This document shows, piece by piece, positions 50,620 through 61,032 of a stretch of 64,000 nucleotides of DNA. The first letter of the stretch is position 1, and every line of letters begins with the position of its first letter. Source of the DNA: Trichomonas tenax (Eukaryota > Parabasalia > Trichomonadida > Trichomonadidae); contig JALKBU010000003.1 in NCBI GenBank assembly GCA_023091735.1, forward strand, positions 109,158 through 173,157, in the 5' to 3' direction. A program made the translations under genes and the position numbers. The notes beneath the pieces are model-generated. The model did not search any database. It was not told where the DNA came from and worked only from the letters and a program-made list of their open reading frames with translations.

Positions 50620-51801
50620 TTAAACATTTTGGGTGATATAAAACCCAAAACACTTATGACCGTTTTCAATAGCTTTCTCTGATGCAGACTCAAAGAAATG
50701 GCTGTTGATTTTGTTAGATTCTAATGATTGATCAGCATTGAATCTTTTTGCAGCATCGATTATCAAATCGAAAGAAACGAAAGAGTTCCATATTGCTGCT
50801 TGATTTAGAGCGGATGTTATCTCATTCTTTGCTATATTATATGTTTCAAAAATCCATTGTATCACTGCTGACTTTCTAAAAATCACGGCCGTTTCTAATG
50901 ATCCTGAAATCGGAAGATGTGATTGTTCACATATCCTCAATATTTCAAGATTTCCGCCAGCGACAGCATAGTGAACGAGTCTCTCGTTAACTTTCGCTCC
51001 TGCGAGTATCAAATATTTAAATATATCAACAGAACCGAAGAAAGCAGCGATTTCGATTGGTGTTGCGCTTACTAACATATCATGATGATAAAAAATGGAA
51101 TAGAACAAAGGTTCATTGACATCAAAGTTTGGGTTCAGGCAAAAGTCTTGAAATATCTTGAGATTGTCATTGGTTAGCGCATATTGTTCGGAATTTGGCA
51201 AAATTAATGAATCAAGATGCTTGTCTAAAAGTTCCCAATTATTCTGTTGGTACTTATCGTAGTCGACAAGAATAACATCAAATGAATTGAAAAAGAATCG
51301 ATTCTGAAATTTTGCATTATAAATTGAATAAATATCTGATTTGTTCTCTGATAACTCATGCGCGAATGTGTAGAACAGTACGAACAGCTCATCTCTGCTG
51401 CAGTGTTTGTATTGAGTGATGAATTCTTCAATTTCCGAAAACTCGAAAACATTTCTTCTAAGGAGACATTTCAGTGTGAATAAGTATATTTTCTTTACGG
51501 AAACCGGGTGATCTGCCATTATTTCGTCTAAAATTGCTTCCTTAATATTTGCTTTATCGCAATACTTGCATAATTCCACAATTAAATCAACCGATGGCAT
51601 TTGCCTACGTATCTGTATTGCAATGTGACTGAATATTTCGTGAATTAACAAAGAAATTTTCTCTATATCATTCAAAAAAGTTGAATTCCGCAATTCAAAA
51701 GCAACCTGATACAGATTATCCTTATCCAGTTTCTGGAGCTTCATTTGGAGTCCGACAATTTGTTCTTTCGGATAGATCGGTGAAACACCGATCATCTCCA
51801 T
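50620..51801 (-). CDS. Ankyrin-repeat protein, shorter (393 aa from the chosen start)
   Basis: The longest frame starts at 51864, but the ATG at 51801 follows TCAAAGCAAAC and TCATTTTTTT, so 51801 is preferred and gives MEMIGVSPIYPKEQ. Residues about 55-230 are helical; residues about 245-360 hold ankyrin repeats (TPIEIAAFFGSVDIFKYLI, LAGAKVN, LVHYAVAGGNLEILRICE). It belongs to the same trichomonad ankyrin type as its downstream neighbour, 193 bases away, but the two are not obviously recent duplicates. Function unknown. Confidence 0.8.
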   Translation of the reverse strand: MEMIGVSPIYPKEQIVGLQMKLQKLDKDNLYQVAFELRNSTFLNDIEKISLLIHEIFSHIAIQIRRQMPSVDLIVELCKYCDKANIKEAILDEIMADHPVSVKKIYLFTLKCLLRRNVFEFSEIEEFITQYKHCSRDELFVLFYTFAHELSENKSDIYSIYNAKFQNRFFFNSFDVILVDYDKYQQNNWELLDKHLDSLILPNSEQYALTNDNLKIFQDFCLNPNFDVNEPLFYSIFYHHDMLVSATPIEIAAFFGSVDIFKYLILAGAKVNERLVHYAVAGGNLEILRICEQSHLPISGSLETAVIFRKSAVIQWIFETYNIAKNEITSALNQAAIWNSFVSFDLIIDAAKRFNADQSLESNKINSHFFESASEKAIENGHKCFGFYITQNV

Positions 51802-51812
51802 GTTTGCTTTGA

Positions 51813-52329
51813 TAAAAAAATGATAAAAAGTTATGAGTTCACATGTAAACGAAATATAAAGCACAGTTTCTCATATTATCCACGATATTTCCATATATTT
51901 TCAATTTCAAATTTTGATTTTAATTTAGAAACGAAATCTGAAATGTCACATATAGACACCGATACATATCTTGATATTTTACTTGTTCCTGAGTTGATTT
52001 TCATTGATTTTATGAATTGTTTAAATCATATTTTATTCTTTGCATAAAATATCATGGAACACATACAGTTTCACTTTTCCAAATATATATTAGCTAAAAT
52101 TCCAAGAAATTAAAAATCTGATATGTAAACAAATAAAAATTTTGCATCTGACATGTAAAATGTCAAATAATTTGTGCAAAAAACAAAAAATAGGGAGTGG
52201 ATGGAAAAAGCTTGGAGATGATCAATATAACTTCTTTACAATCAACACCCTTTTTTACCAACAGGAGGGCTTTTCTAACACCACTCTATAATGTTAAATT
52301 TGGATTTTGAATTATCATGTCTTTTTATA
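51813..52329. other. AT-rich stretch between ankyrin gene and TIR element
   Basis: About 520 bases upstream of the shorter ankyrin gene. No gene is supported. TSD-like TTTTTATA ends it at 52329. Confidence 0.5.
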
Positions 52330-53010
52330 GGCCCCACTTTTCTTCTCGTTGACCTTTTTGAGTTTTGCGATTTTTAACGAGTAACCCCCTTCCAGGTCGA
52401 ATCTGATGAAATATTTACGTGCTTTTTGTAGGTGCTGATTCTAGTGGTGCAATCTGTTTCATGATCTTAGCAAGGTATTACTTAATCAAGATATGTTTAC
52501 AAACATAAATCCATTACAAATCATTAATGTGCTTCTGTTATGAATCTCTTTGATGATTATAACAAATACATCTCACTATTATAGCGTTCGCTCGCTTATT
52601 TTTGCTAGAGTTCACCTAGAAAAATCAAAAAATAGAAAAGAAAAAATACGCTACGCGCAGGAGTCAAACGGCATTCCTTTGCTATTACATCGAGCATACC
52701 TAACGTTATGCTACCTAATGTTCACACAAAATTTGCTCATTGGTAACATTACATATCAAATTTTCGACTTTACATGACAAATATCAGATAATACGTGTCA
52801 AAAATGTAATTTTCGTTAATTTGCATGCCAAAAATCGCTGAAATCTTATGGAGGCATGGAGATCCTCAAGTTAAATAGACAAACAAATGCTATTCACATA
52901 CTCAGCACCCCTGAAAAGCACGTAAATGTCTTCTCAGTTTGACTTGATAGGGGGTTACTCGTTAAAAATCACAAAACTCAAAAAAGTCAATGGGAAAAAA
53001 AATTCAGCCT
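52330..53010 (-). mobile_element. Non-autonomous TIR element (MITE-like), copy 2
   Basis: This 681-bp unit is the inverted partner of copy 1 and nearly identical in body. It is flanked by TTTTTATA (52322-52329) and TTTTTTTA (53011-53018), which match at 7 of 8 positions, as expected for an older or mutated 8-bp duplication. Ends GGCCCCACTTTTC and, on the other strand, GGCTGAATTTTT carry the same TIR core as copy 1. Because it lies inverted, the two copies face each other with their B-type ends toward the genes between. Confidence 0.83.
52651..52721 (-). pseudogene. tRNA(Thr)-like core inside TIR element copy 2
   Basis: On the minus strand it is the same A-box and B-box sequence as in copy 1 (A box 52714-52700, B box 52670-52661), with the same lost stems. 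This shows that the tRNA-like part is a fixed part of the element. Confidence 0.5.
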
Positions 53011-53018
53011 TTTTTTAG

Positions 53019-54748
53019 AAATAATATATTTGCGATATTTTTTTAAATAATTAGATAAATAGCATTAACAATATATACTCTATACATATCCATTGTCCAA
53101 TATATGCATTAACTCCAGCCAGACCCTTCAAAATTAACCTTTAAAAAACATTTTGACTCACTTTTTGTATTCTACATATTGTACTTAGTAATATTTTCTG
53201 CTTAAAATCGAAAAATAATTGTGAGATGTTCGTTTTTTGCACTCAATTTTATTTTGCTCAAATATACTAAAATACAGCATCTCTATAGCATATATTATCC
53301 ACTGGCTAGCTCAAAATTCAACAAAACCCCATTATTTAAACAAAAAATTTATTTAGCACTTTTTTTGGTTATGTGAGTGATAGTTTTCTGGTTCTTCAAG
53401 TCACTTGGCTATAAATTTTGCTGAGGCGTTGTTCCATCATGGGGATATCAGTTCTGAGCTAGTCATTTGTAATCACCTTGATCAACATGTTAGGAAATCC
53501 GAATCAATTTTAGTTGCCATATCACACCTGAATGAACCCAAATCGTGCCACTTATAATTTGCAATACTCTTTAATTTATAATTTTCATTTTATATAATTT
53601 GAGCTAAAATTAACAGTTATTATCCATGATATGCTTTGTAAGAATGTGTATGCAGAAATACGTTTTGTAAAGGATATAAAATATTTGATAAAACTTATAG
53701 AGTAATTCATTATTATAACATACTAGCATGTTTGAAATTAGCATGGTAGTTGTAGTCATGTCTTCAATTCGAAATTACTTGGAGAATAATTTTTTTAATT
53801 ATATATCAGCGACAAGATACTATCACCGTATCATTTCAGGTTTTCCATACCAAGTACATACTGGGATTACAATATGCAACAATGAAATCTTAGTCGAATA
53901 TGGAGATTCAAGTTCGAATTCGATCATTATGCAATATATAAATCTAAGATAGGCTTAGATATGATGTAGTAGTATCATTTTTGTGGATTCTTATATGTAA
54001 CATGTAATGCATTGATAGGATAAAAAATATAAAAATCAATTTTCAACTGCTAAACATTAGGGCACGCACCAAATCAGTCATGGTATTAGGCACTGCTGCT
54101 GATGTGCATAGCAGAAAATGGTACCCCAAGAATGCGTATTCAGAGCGCCACACCTTCTTTACAATTTGCATGTTTTCGTCTCAAAAATCAAATGTTTTCA
54201 ATAAATTTTGGTAGTACAACTATTAAAATGCTTCGAACAATGGAAATCTTATCTTGAAATCGAGAAATAATCAAGTTTTTAACTTTTTTTTATTCTTGTG
54301 TGTTTTGTACTTTTATTACGAAAATGCTGCTAAGTGATGATCAGTAAATGCATTAATGCAAGAAAAACAGGTTTTAGATTTTTCAAAAATCACGATTTTT
54401 TTTTCAAAGTCCATGGTTTTATAGTTTTTGATCGATTTTTAAGCGAGAGAGATTAATGAATCCCCTCTAATATGCTATGTGCAAAGAATCGAATATCATT
54501 GTAAATCTAGATCTCTCCATCTTGAAAATCATCAAATTGTGGAAAATACGTTTTTTAGACAAGCTCATAGAATATTTTGAGAGCCTATAGCGGACCCTTA
54601 AAATGACAGATATATCAAAAATAATTATGCTCTGTGTTATTTTATGCATAAACAAGCAGTATAAATCACAGAGTATATAAATATCAAATAAAAATATGCT
54701 GAAGTAATGAAAAAAAGAGTAAAAACGTGACACTCTTTGTGTGAAATT
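53019..54748. other. Long AT-rich region, no gene seen
   Basis: About 1.7 kb before the kinase gene. Short frames (e.g. 53728-53952) have no support. I see no repeat beyond simple A/T runs. Confidence 0.5.
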
Positions 54749-54756
54749 TCATATCA
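54749..54756 (+). promoter_or_regulatory. Initiator-like element of the kinase gene
   Basis: TCATATCA runs straight into the ATG at 54757. Confidence 0.5.
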
Positions 54757-57345
54757 ATGGAGCAGAAGGACTTCCCAAAGACATTGATTGATTTGGTGAA
54801 AGCTCTTCCGCAGTACGTAAGGGACCTCGACGACTTCAAGCTCGATAAACAGATCGGAAAAGGCGGTTTCGGAGAAGTTTGGCGTGCAATTGATAAAAGA
54901 ACTAATGAGGAAGTTGCCGTTAAAAAGCTTTTCATTACAAAGCTCGGCAGGAAGCCTTTGCTTGCATTCATAAGAGAAATCTTTACTAACGCTGTTTGCA
55001 AAGATAAGTTTTGTATAAAGCTCGTTGGTTTTACTGTTGTCCGCCCTTACTCAATTATCACACAGTTCGCGAAAGGTGGTTCTCTTGTTGACTATATTTT
55101 CCCTGGATCTCCGAAATTCGACACGTTATCGCCAACAAAACTCACAATCATCGCAATGAAAATAGCTCACGCGTTGTCAACGATACAAAAGCAAAACATT
55201 ATTCACCGTGATATCAAACCTGCAAATATACTTCTCAGCGAAACTAAAAATCCGTATGTCTGCGATTTCGGCATTGCCAGAGTTGTTGACACTGAAAACT
55301 TCATGACAAGGAAGTGCGGAACTATCGTTTATATGGCACCAGAAGTTTGGACTTCGAGAGAGTACGATTCAGCTGCTGATGTTTACAGCTACGGAATGAT
55401 GCTTTGGGAAATCTCAGAGAAGCGACACACATACGGTGGTTACAATAGGCAAATGATGGACGAAGTTTTGGCGACAGGAACTGATAGACCAAGATTTTCT
55501 AAGAATACTCCAAATCACATGAAAGATTTGATTTCACAGTGTTGGGATAAAGATCCTACTAAGAGGCCGACATTCAAGCAGATCGTGAAGATGCTTTCTT
55601 CAGGAAAATATGGATTTAAAGGATTTAAACCAGAAGAAGTTGTAAAGGTCAGCAAAGATATCAAAGACACAAGCAAAGTCAGAGAACCAAAGAAATATTG
55701 CAATACAGAAAGAGTCATTCAACACATTATTGAATCGCAAACAAATCAACAAGATGACGATGATGATGAAGAGCCAGAATTTCTTGATGAAGAGGGTATT
55801 GATTTCGTTGATTTTAATGATGCAAATAACAATTATCGTCCAATCGTTGAACCAATTCCTAGAAATCTCGCGAACGGCGGAGCGCAAACAGAGGGATGCG
55901 GCAAAATCAAACCTGACCAAGCTCTCATGATGTCAGCTCCACAGCCACAATTCTTTAATCACCTTCGTCACGTTTCAACAACACTTGAACCCGATTCATT
56001 TGAGCTTTTCTTCAATTTGACATCAATGCATCTCATAAAGCCACAAAATGAGATGGTGACAACACATGTTCAATACGCTTACTGTGAAGCGATGCTGTAT
56101 AACGAAGATTTTATCGATTTCTGCAACAATAAGAATTTATTCACCAATCTTCCAACACACACAGAAGAAATCATCAACAGATCACTTGACATGCTCGGAA
56201 TGCTTTTCTGCTACAGACCAAACTTAGTGTCGCCCGCTATTGCTCGCTTTATTAGATATTTCCTTGAGACGAGACCAAGCGATATGATTATAATGCTTTC
56301 TCATTTCATTCAACATCTTCCTGCTGATCTTGCACCTTTCATGCAGATTTTCGATGTCATTCTCTTAGCAGCACAGAAGTTTTCGGCACTCGAAGATGCT
56401 GAACTCTTCCTTATCACTATAATGAATATAGCAGACAACTGTCCACAGTTTATGCAGCTCAGATTCGAGATGATTAAAGCAATTGCAATGTTTTTCACAA
56501 CATCCAAATTTCCAGGTGTCGTGGCTGCTGCATATGCAGCAATCGGAAGACTCTATGATCCAAATACGAACAACATTCCACTCGACTTCGATCAATTGAT
56601 GCTTCATGCATTGAATGAAGATGTTGCTCCATCAATCGCAGCATTATTCATCAAAAATTATAACAAACTGCCAACTACACCAGAAATGGTTCACACAGTA
56701 TTGAGCCTCGCTGCGATAACTCCAGAAGCAACTGTTCTCCCACTCCTTGTTGCAGACTCTAATCCAGAAGCAGCAATGCTTATGGTCCACGACGATTCGT
56801 GGTATACTGCAGGCCTTCCAGATCCACTTGACACATATCGACTTCTCCTTGTTTTGTGGATGAATCCAAGGACTCGCACTGAACTTCTTGTAATGCAGAG
56901 GTTCCCGAATATGCTTGCATTCCTTGCATCAACCCCAGATAACTTCCTTATCGGTGGTATGACGATTATTCTCAACAAGAAGATAATCGATGCTAACATG
57001 GTTCATAGACTTGATGATGCCGGATTCATCAAGAACTATGCCAACTCTTTCAGCACAATAAGAGATCCCAATACAATCATTGCTGTTGTTATACTTGCTG
57101 ATTCTCTTGCAAGAGCAGGCGAGGCAATGGATTATCCTGATCTTGCAAGTGCAATCGTTACAGCAGCATCAACATGCCAAGACTCTTATTCATATGCTGC
57201 TTCTGCTATTATGGCTTTATCTACTTATAAGAATGTTGCAAACCTTGCAAAGCAATCAAGGTCATTCTATGACTTCTTGACTACTTTGAACAAGTTCCCG
57301 AACTGCCAACAATACGTTCAAGTTATTAGTCGCAATATTCAATGA
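54757..57345 (+). CDS. TKL-like protein kinase with helical-repeat C-terminal half (862 aa)
   Basis: Residues 28-290 form a complete kinase: G-loop GKGGFG (34-39), Lys56 in VAVKK, helix C Glu74, HRDIKPAN (150-157) with Asp152, DFG (170-172), APE (194-196). TKL affinity is suggested by IKPANILL and the WDKDPTKRPTF block. A linker with an acidic run (DDDDDEEPEFLDEE, about 328-341) follows. Residues about 400-862 are paired helices, an armadillo-like solenoid that would bind partners. All catalytic residues are kept, so it should be active. It lies near the PP2C gene on the same strand, 1.2 kb away. This kinase-solenoid fusion is common in trichomonads. Confidence 0.9.
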   Translation: MEQKDFPKTLIDLVKALPQYVRDLDDFKLDKQIGKGGFGEVWRAIDKRTNEEVAVKKLFITKLGRKPLLAFIREIFTNAVCKDKFCIKLVGFTVVRPYSIITQFAKGGSLVDYIFPGSPKFDTLSPTKLTIIAMKIAHALSTIQKQNIIHRDIKPANILLSETKNPYVCDFGIARVVDTENFMTRKCGTIVYMAPEVWTSREYDSAADVYSYGMMLWEISEKRHTYGGYNRQMMDEVLATGTDRPRFSKNTPNHMKDLISQCWDKDPTKRPTFKQIVKMLSSGKYGFKGFKPEEVVKVSKDIKDTSKVREPKKYCNTERVIQHIIESQTNQQDDDDDEEPEFLDEEGIDFVDFNDANNNYRPIVEPIPRNLANGGAQTEGCGKIKPDQALMMSAPQPQFFNHLRHVSTTLEPDSFELFFNLTSMHLIKPQNEMVTTHVQYAYCEAMLYNEDFIDFCNNKNLFTNLPTHTEEIINRSLDMLGMLFCYRPNLVSPAIARFIRYFLETRPSDMIIMLSHFIQHLPADLAPFMQIFDVILLAAQKFSALEDAELFLITIMNIADNCPQFMQLRFEMIKAIAMFFTTSKFPGVVAAAYAAIGRLYDPNTNNIPLDFDQLMLHALNEDVAPSIAALFIKNYNKLPTTPEMVHTVLSLAAITPEATVLPLLVADSNPEAAMLMVHDDSWYTAGLPDPLDTYRLLLVLWMNPRTRTELLVMQRFPNMLAFLASTPDNFLIGGMTIILNKKIIDANMVHRLDDAGFIKNYANSFSTIRDPNTIIAVVILADSLARAGEAMDYPDLASAIVTAASTCQDSYSYAASAIMALSTYKNVANLAKQSRSFYDFLTTLNKFPNCQQYVQVISRNIQ

Positions 57346-58530
57346 ATAATGTTTATTTGTTTTAAAAGATATTGTTTATAGAACCTTTATTTAGTTTTTA
57401 AACAAACAATCGAAGATTACAAACACTGCTTTGTGAACAATTTATGAACGTCCATCTTCCTGTCTTTTTGATGTATTATAGCAGGATAGAATCCATTCCT
57501 TTTATCGAACAATTTTCCAAGTGGATTCAAGGGCTAATATTTAGTCAAATGTTTATCAGCAAATTTTAGGGCTCTTGATAGAAAATCTGGATTTATCTTG
57601 GATTTAAGGCCCATTTTCTTAGAAATATTGCTTTTCAAAACATGGTCATAAACTCTATGATCTGGAGTAAAGTTTTCACTGGGTTTATAAAAACCAGCAA
57701 CGACTTTGGTGATTTTGTATATGGTTTCTTATGTTCCTCCAAAGATGCCTGAACACTCCACATTTCCAGCATTTCTAAAATATTCCATTGATAATTCAGG
57801 GAATTAATTGGTCCACAGATTATAGTCCATACAAAATCTCATCCTAGATGTCTGAATTTTTTGAGAACTTTTAACGTACAAAAATTTTTCAAAAAAATTA
57901 ACAAAACATGAATTAAATCATGTTTACAATATTTATTTCAAAACTTATTATTTAAAATTTTTGCTAATTTTTATTATATAGAATGGCATTCAATATAGAG
58001 ATGATATTTTTACTTCAAATTCCTAAAATCTGCAAATTTCATCGGAAATTTGAAAAGTGCAATGAAATGAGAAAATAACATAATAAACGTAAGTTACATT
58101 GACTAAAGAAAGATATTTGACCTAAAAATGCAAAATTTACATTAATCGAATAAAATTTTGAGTTATTGAAGGCAAATTGTATGAGATTCTTATACGCTAT
58201 GACAACAAATCTTTTATTCTATGCTTAACAGTAATATTGCTGGTATAAAATCATATTTTCAAAATCCAAAAAAAATAAATTCTCATTCTTTTAAATAATT
58301 GTGCGCTTTTTAACTTGCACATCTATAGGAAATTCAGACTGAAAAGAGCAAAACCAGATTTGATGATTTTTTCACAAAACAAGTTTTCAATTGGAAAAGT
58401 CAAGCATCCATGAAATATAGTGAGATCTTGCAAAATGATATTCAAAAATATGCCATATAAAGGGTCATGCTTTGACATGTAAAACGCATAAATTGGCAAA
58501 TAAAAAAATAATCGTCGAAGTAAAAAATAA
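57346..58530. other. AT-rich intergenic stretch
   Basis: About 1.2 kb between the kinase and PP2C genes. No supported gene or repeat. Confidence 0.55.
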
Positions 58531-58539
58531 TCAAAAAAT
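58531..58539 (+). promoter_or_regulatory. Initiator-like element of the LRR-PP2C gene
   Basis: TCAAAAAAT precedes the ATG at 58540, identical to the element before the gene at 9256. Confidence 0.5.
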
Positions 58540-60192
58540 ATGGGAGGTGGCGTTTCCTCGTGTGATTCGTCGAAACTCCAGAACATTGAAGCACGAACAT
58601 TCTTCGAGAAGATCCTTGCGATCTATAACAATCTTCCAGATCATTTCCAAAAGGATAAAAACTTAGTTCGTTTAATAGTCTCCATTTATGAATCGATGAA
58701 AATTGTGCCCGACAACGAAGACGACTTCGGAGTGTCGATTTCGGGTCCAAACGCTGGTAATTTATTCCTTCGTCGTCTGATGCCGTTATTACACACTTTG
58801 CCAGAAAGCCTTACAAAGATCTCATTCAGGGCTGGTGGCATCACTGAGGACACAATTCCTTATGTTGCCAACTTTATAATCAACTCCCCACACTTAGAAC
58901 AGCTCGATATCTCTGAAAATAAGCTTGGACGCCAATCTAAGAGGATTTTCGAAATTGTCACAGCGCACCCCAACCTCACATCTCTTATCATGGAAGAATG
59001 TGATATAGACGACACTGCTACTAAATCTATTATCAATTTGTTGAAGAATAACAACATTCTCACGACATTCCGCCTCGAATCTACAAAATTATGCAAAGAA
59101 AGCCTCAATGAAGTCTACAAGGCACTCAAAACAAACAAAACAATTACAGTCGCATCTATTGACGATTCAATTTTAGTTGAAGTTAATGAAGTAACAGAAC
59201 GCAACAAATCTATGTGCACACTTACAGACCAAATCGTTATGTCACCATTCAAGCGCAATTTCTCGAAACAAATGACAGCATTCAAATCAATTAAAGGCAG
59301 AGAAATGCTTGTTGGACGTGCAAAGCAAAAAGAAGAGTCCAAGAAGGCTAATCCTGAAATGTTCCAGCAAATGGAGTCTACAGATGAACGCGCACGCCAA
59401 ATTGACACCGTTGAAACAGCAGCTTCTTCACAGCGCTTCCGCAGTGGCAAAGCAGAGATGATCGGCCGCCGTCCAAACATGGAAGACGTTTCAGTCATCG
59501 TCGATCAATGTCCGAAGCAAGGCGCTATTCTTTATGGTCTTTTCGATGGCCACGGTGGCAGAGAAGCCGCAGAATTTGCTGGTCAGCACCTTCCGAAGAA
59601 TATCGCTGATCGTTACTCTCGCCAACCGCTTAATGATGCAATCACTAACTCATTCAAGTTCCTCCAGATTGATATGAAGTCTTGGTGTGTCTATGTTGGC
59701 TGCACAGCCTGCCTTGCAATGATTGAGGGCCGCACACTTACAGTTGCTAACATTGGAGATACTCGTGCTGTCTTGTGTAGAGATGGCAAGGCTGTTAGAC
59801 TAACAGTAGATCACAAACCAGCACTTCCAGAAGAAACCGCTTACATTGAATCAAAGGGCTCGTTCGTTAAAGATGGAAGAGTTGCCGGAATGCTCGCTGT
59901 TTCGCGTGCATTCGGTGATGGATTCCTTGGTGATGCTGTTAATGTTACACCACACATTAGAACAGAGGAACTTACTAATGATGATTTGTTCTTGATCCTT
60001 GCATGCGATGGCGTGTGGGACGTAATCATGGATCAGGAAGCTTGCGATCTTATCAAGGCAGAAGTTGATCCCCTCACTGCTGCAATGAAGTTGAGAGATG
60101 CTGCCTATGATAGGGAGTCCACAGATAATATTTCCGTTATTGTTGTTAATCTTAGGGATACACTCATCAAAGAAAGCGAAAATCAGGAATAA
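58540..60192 (+). CDS. Leucine-rich-repeat PP2C phosphatase, N-myristoylated (550 aa)
   Basis: MGGGVSSC fits an N-myristoylation site (Gly2, Ser6), and Cys8 could be palmitoylated, so membrane attachment is likely. Residues about 65-215 are leucine-rich repeats (LEQLDISENKLG, LTSLIMEECDI). Residues about 300-540 are a complete PP2C (PPM) metal-dependent Ser/Thr phosphatase: RPNMED (311-316), DGHGG (336-340), GDTRA (406-410), DHKP (424-427), GRVAGMLAVSRAFGD (446-460), DGVWD (490-494), TDNIS (528-532). All metal-binding Asp are kept, so it should be active. The LRR-PP2C fusion is known from other protists and fungi (adenylate cyclase, PHLPP). It is one of the clearest genes here. Confidence 0.93.
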   Translation: MGGGVSSCDSSKLQNIEARTFFEKILAIYNNLPDHFQKDKNLVRLIVSIYESMKIVPDNEDDFGVSISGPNAGNLFLRRLMPLLHTLPESLTKISFRAGGITEDTIPYVANFIINSPHLEQLDISENKLGRQSKRIFEIVTAHPNLTSLIMEECDIDDTATKSIINLLKNNNILTTFRLESTKLCKESLNEVYKALKTNKTITVASIDDSILVEVNEVTERNKSMCTLTDQIVMSPFKRNFSKQMTAFKSIKGREMLVGRAKQKEESKKANPEMFQQMESTDERARQIDTVETAASSQRFRSGKAEMIGRRPNMEDVSVIVDQCPKQGAILYGLFDGHGGREAAEFAGQHLPKNIADRYSRQPLNDAITNSFKFLQIDMKSWCVYVGCTACLAMIEGRTLTVANIGDTRAVLCRDGKAVRLTVDHKPALPEETAYIESKGSFVKDGRVAGMLAVSRAFGDGFLGDAVNVTPHIRTEELTNDDLFLILACDGVWDVIMDQEACDLIKAEVDPLTAAMKLRDAAYDRESTDNISVIVVNLRDTLIKESENQE

Positions 60193-60807
60193 AAATTCGA
60201 TATATATTATCAATATGTCATTTCGGTTTCATTCAGATTGGTGCCGAATGTTATTCTTTAAGAAAAAAAGCACATCGAAAGTTAAAATCATTAAGAATAA
60301 ACCAGACAAAATACATCATTACATTAAGTTTTATTTAAATTGTTATGAAATTTATAAATTAGATATTTATTGAAAATGTGCTGTCAATTATTTATTTGTA
60401 TCCTTCACTCTGTTGGCTGCTGTCACTGCCTTCGTGGGCATTATTGTTTCAAAGTATTACCAACATATGCAAAAGAAAAGTCAACTCTAAAGAAAGCAGT
60501 TATTTAACTAAATATATATCATGTTTGATACATCAACATTTGCCAGAATCTTGTTGTCAGTGCAATTATATAGTTCATTGTTGAGAATCCTGTTTGCGAT
60601 GTGCTTTATTTGTTTCATTTTCGAAGATTTGTTGATAACCTCGTTTGCGTAGTGCTTTTTTGTTTCATTTTCGAAACATAGATTCCTTCATTCAATTAGA
60701 ATCATAAAATGAATTAACAACTTTCAAATATGATCCGCTTCTAAAGAAAATCAAAGAAATTGGATGTTTATAATTTGAATCAAAAGTAATCGTAATGGAT
60801 TATTCTT
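60193..60807. other. Intergenic stretch with a 34-bp direct repeat
   Basis: About 615 bases. A 34-base unit (GTTTGCG to CATTTTCGAA) occurs at 60592-60625 and again at 60643-60675, about 90 percent identical, 51 bases apart. It lies about 130 bases before the next gene. Confidence 0.55.
60592..60675 (+). repeat. Direct repeat, two units, upstream of the MGCLCC gene
   Basis: Both units read GTTTGCG, then GTGCTTT, then TTGTTTCATTTTCGAA. Confidence 0.75.
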
Positions 60808-61032
60808 ATGGGTTGTTTATGTTGTCGTGTCGCGGATCCTGACGAGTACAGGGGTCTCCTTTCATCCAAAAACAGCCACAGGAACACATTGGTCCAAGCA
60901 ATTGTTGACAATGACGAAGATTTGCTGCAAGATCCTGAAATTCGGTCAATTCTTCAACGAAAAGAGTCCGATGTAACTATGGATGAGGTGGAACTGGAGA
61001 AATACATCAAATCACTCACTCCTGATGATTAG
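60808..61032 (+). CDS. Tiny lipid-anchored protein, MGCLCC N-terminus (74 aa)
   Basis: MGCLCCR has Gly2 and three cysteines in the first six residues, the pattern of proteins that are myristoylated and palmitoylated. The rest is acidic and helical with no membrane helix. LAMTOR1/p18, which anchors Ragulator to lysosomes, starts in a similar way, but nothing else matches firmly. An out-of-frame ATG at 60795 lies upstream and TCAAAAG is at 60780, so the leader is unclear. It is small but not overlapped by any other candidate. Confidence 0.6.
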   Translation: MGCLCCRVADPDEYRGLLSSKNSHRNTLVQAIVDNDEDLLQDPEIRSILQRKESDVTMDEVELEKYIKSLTPDD

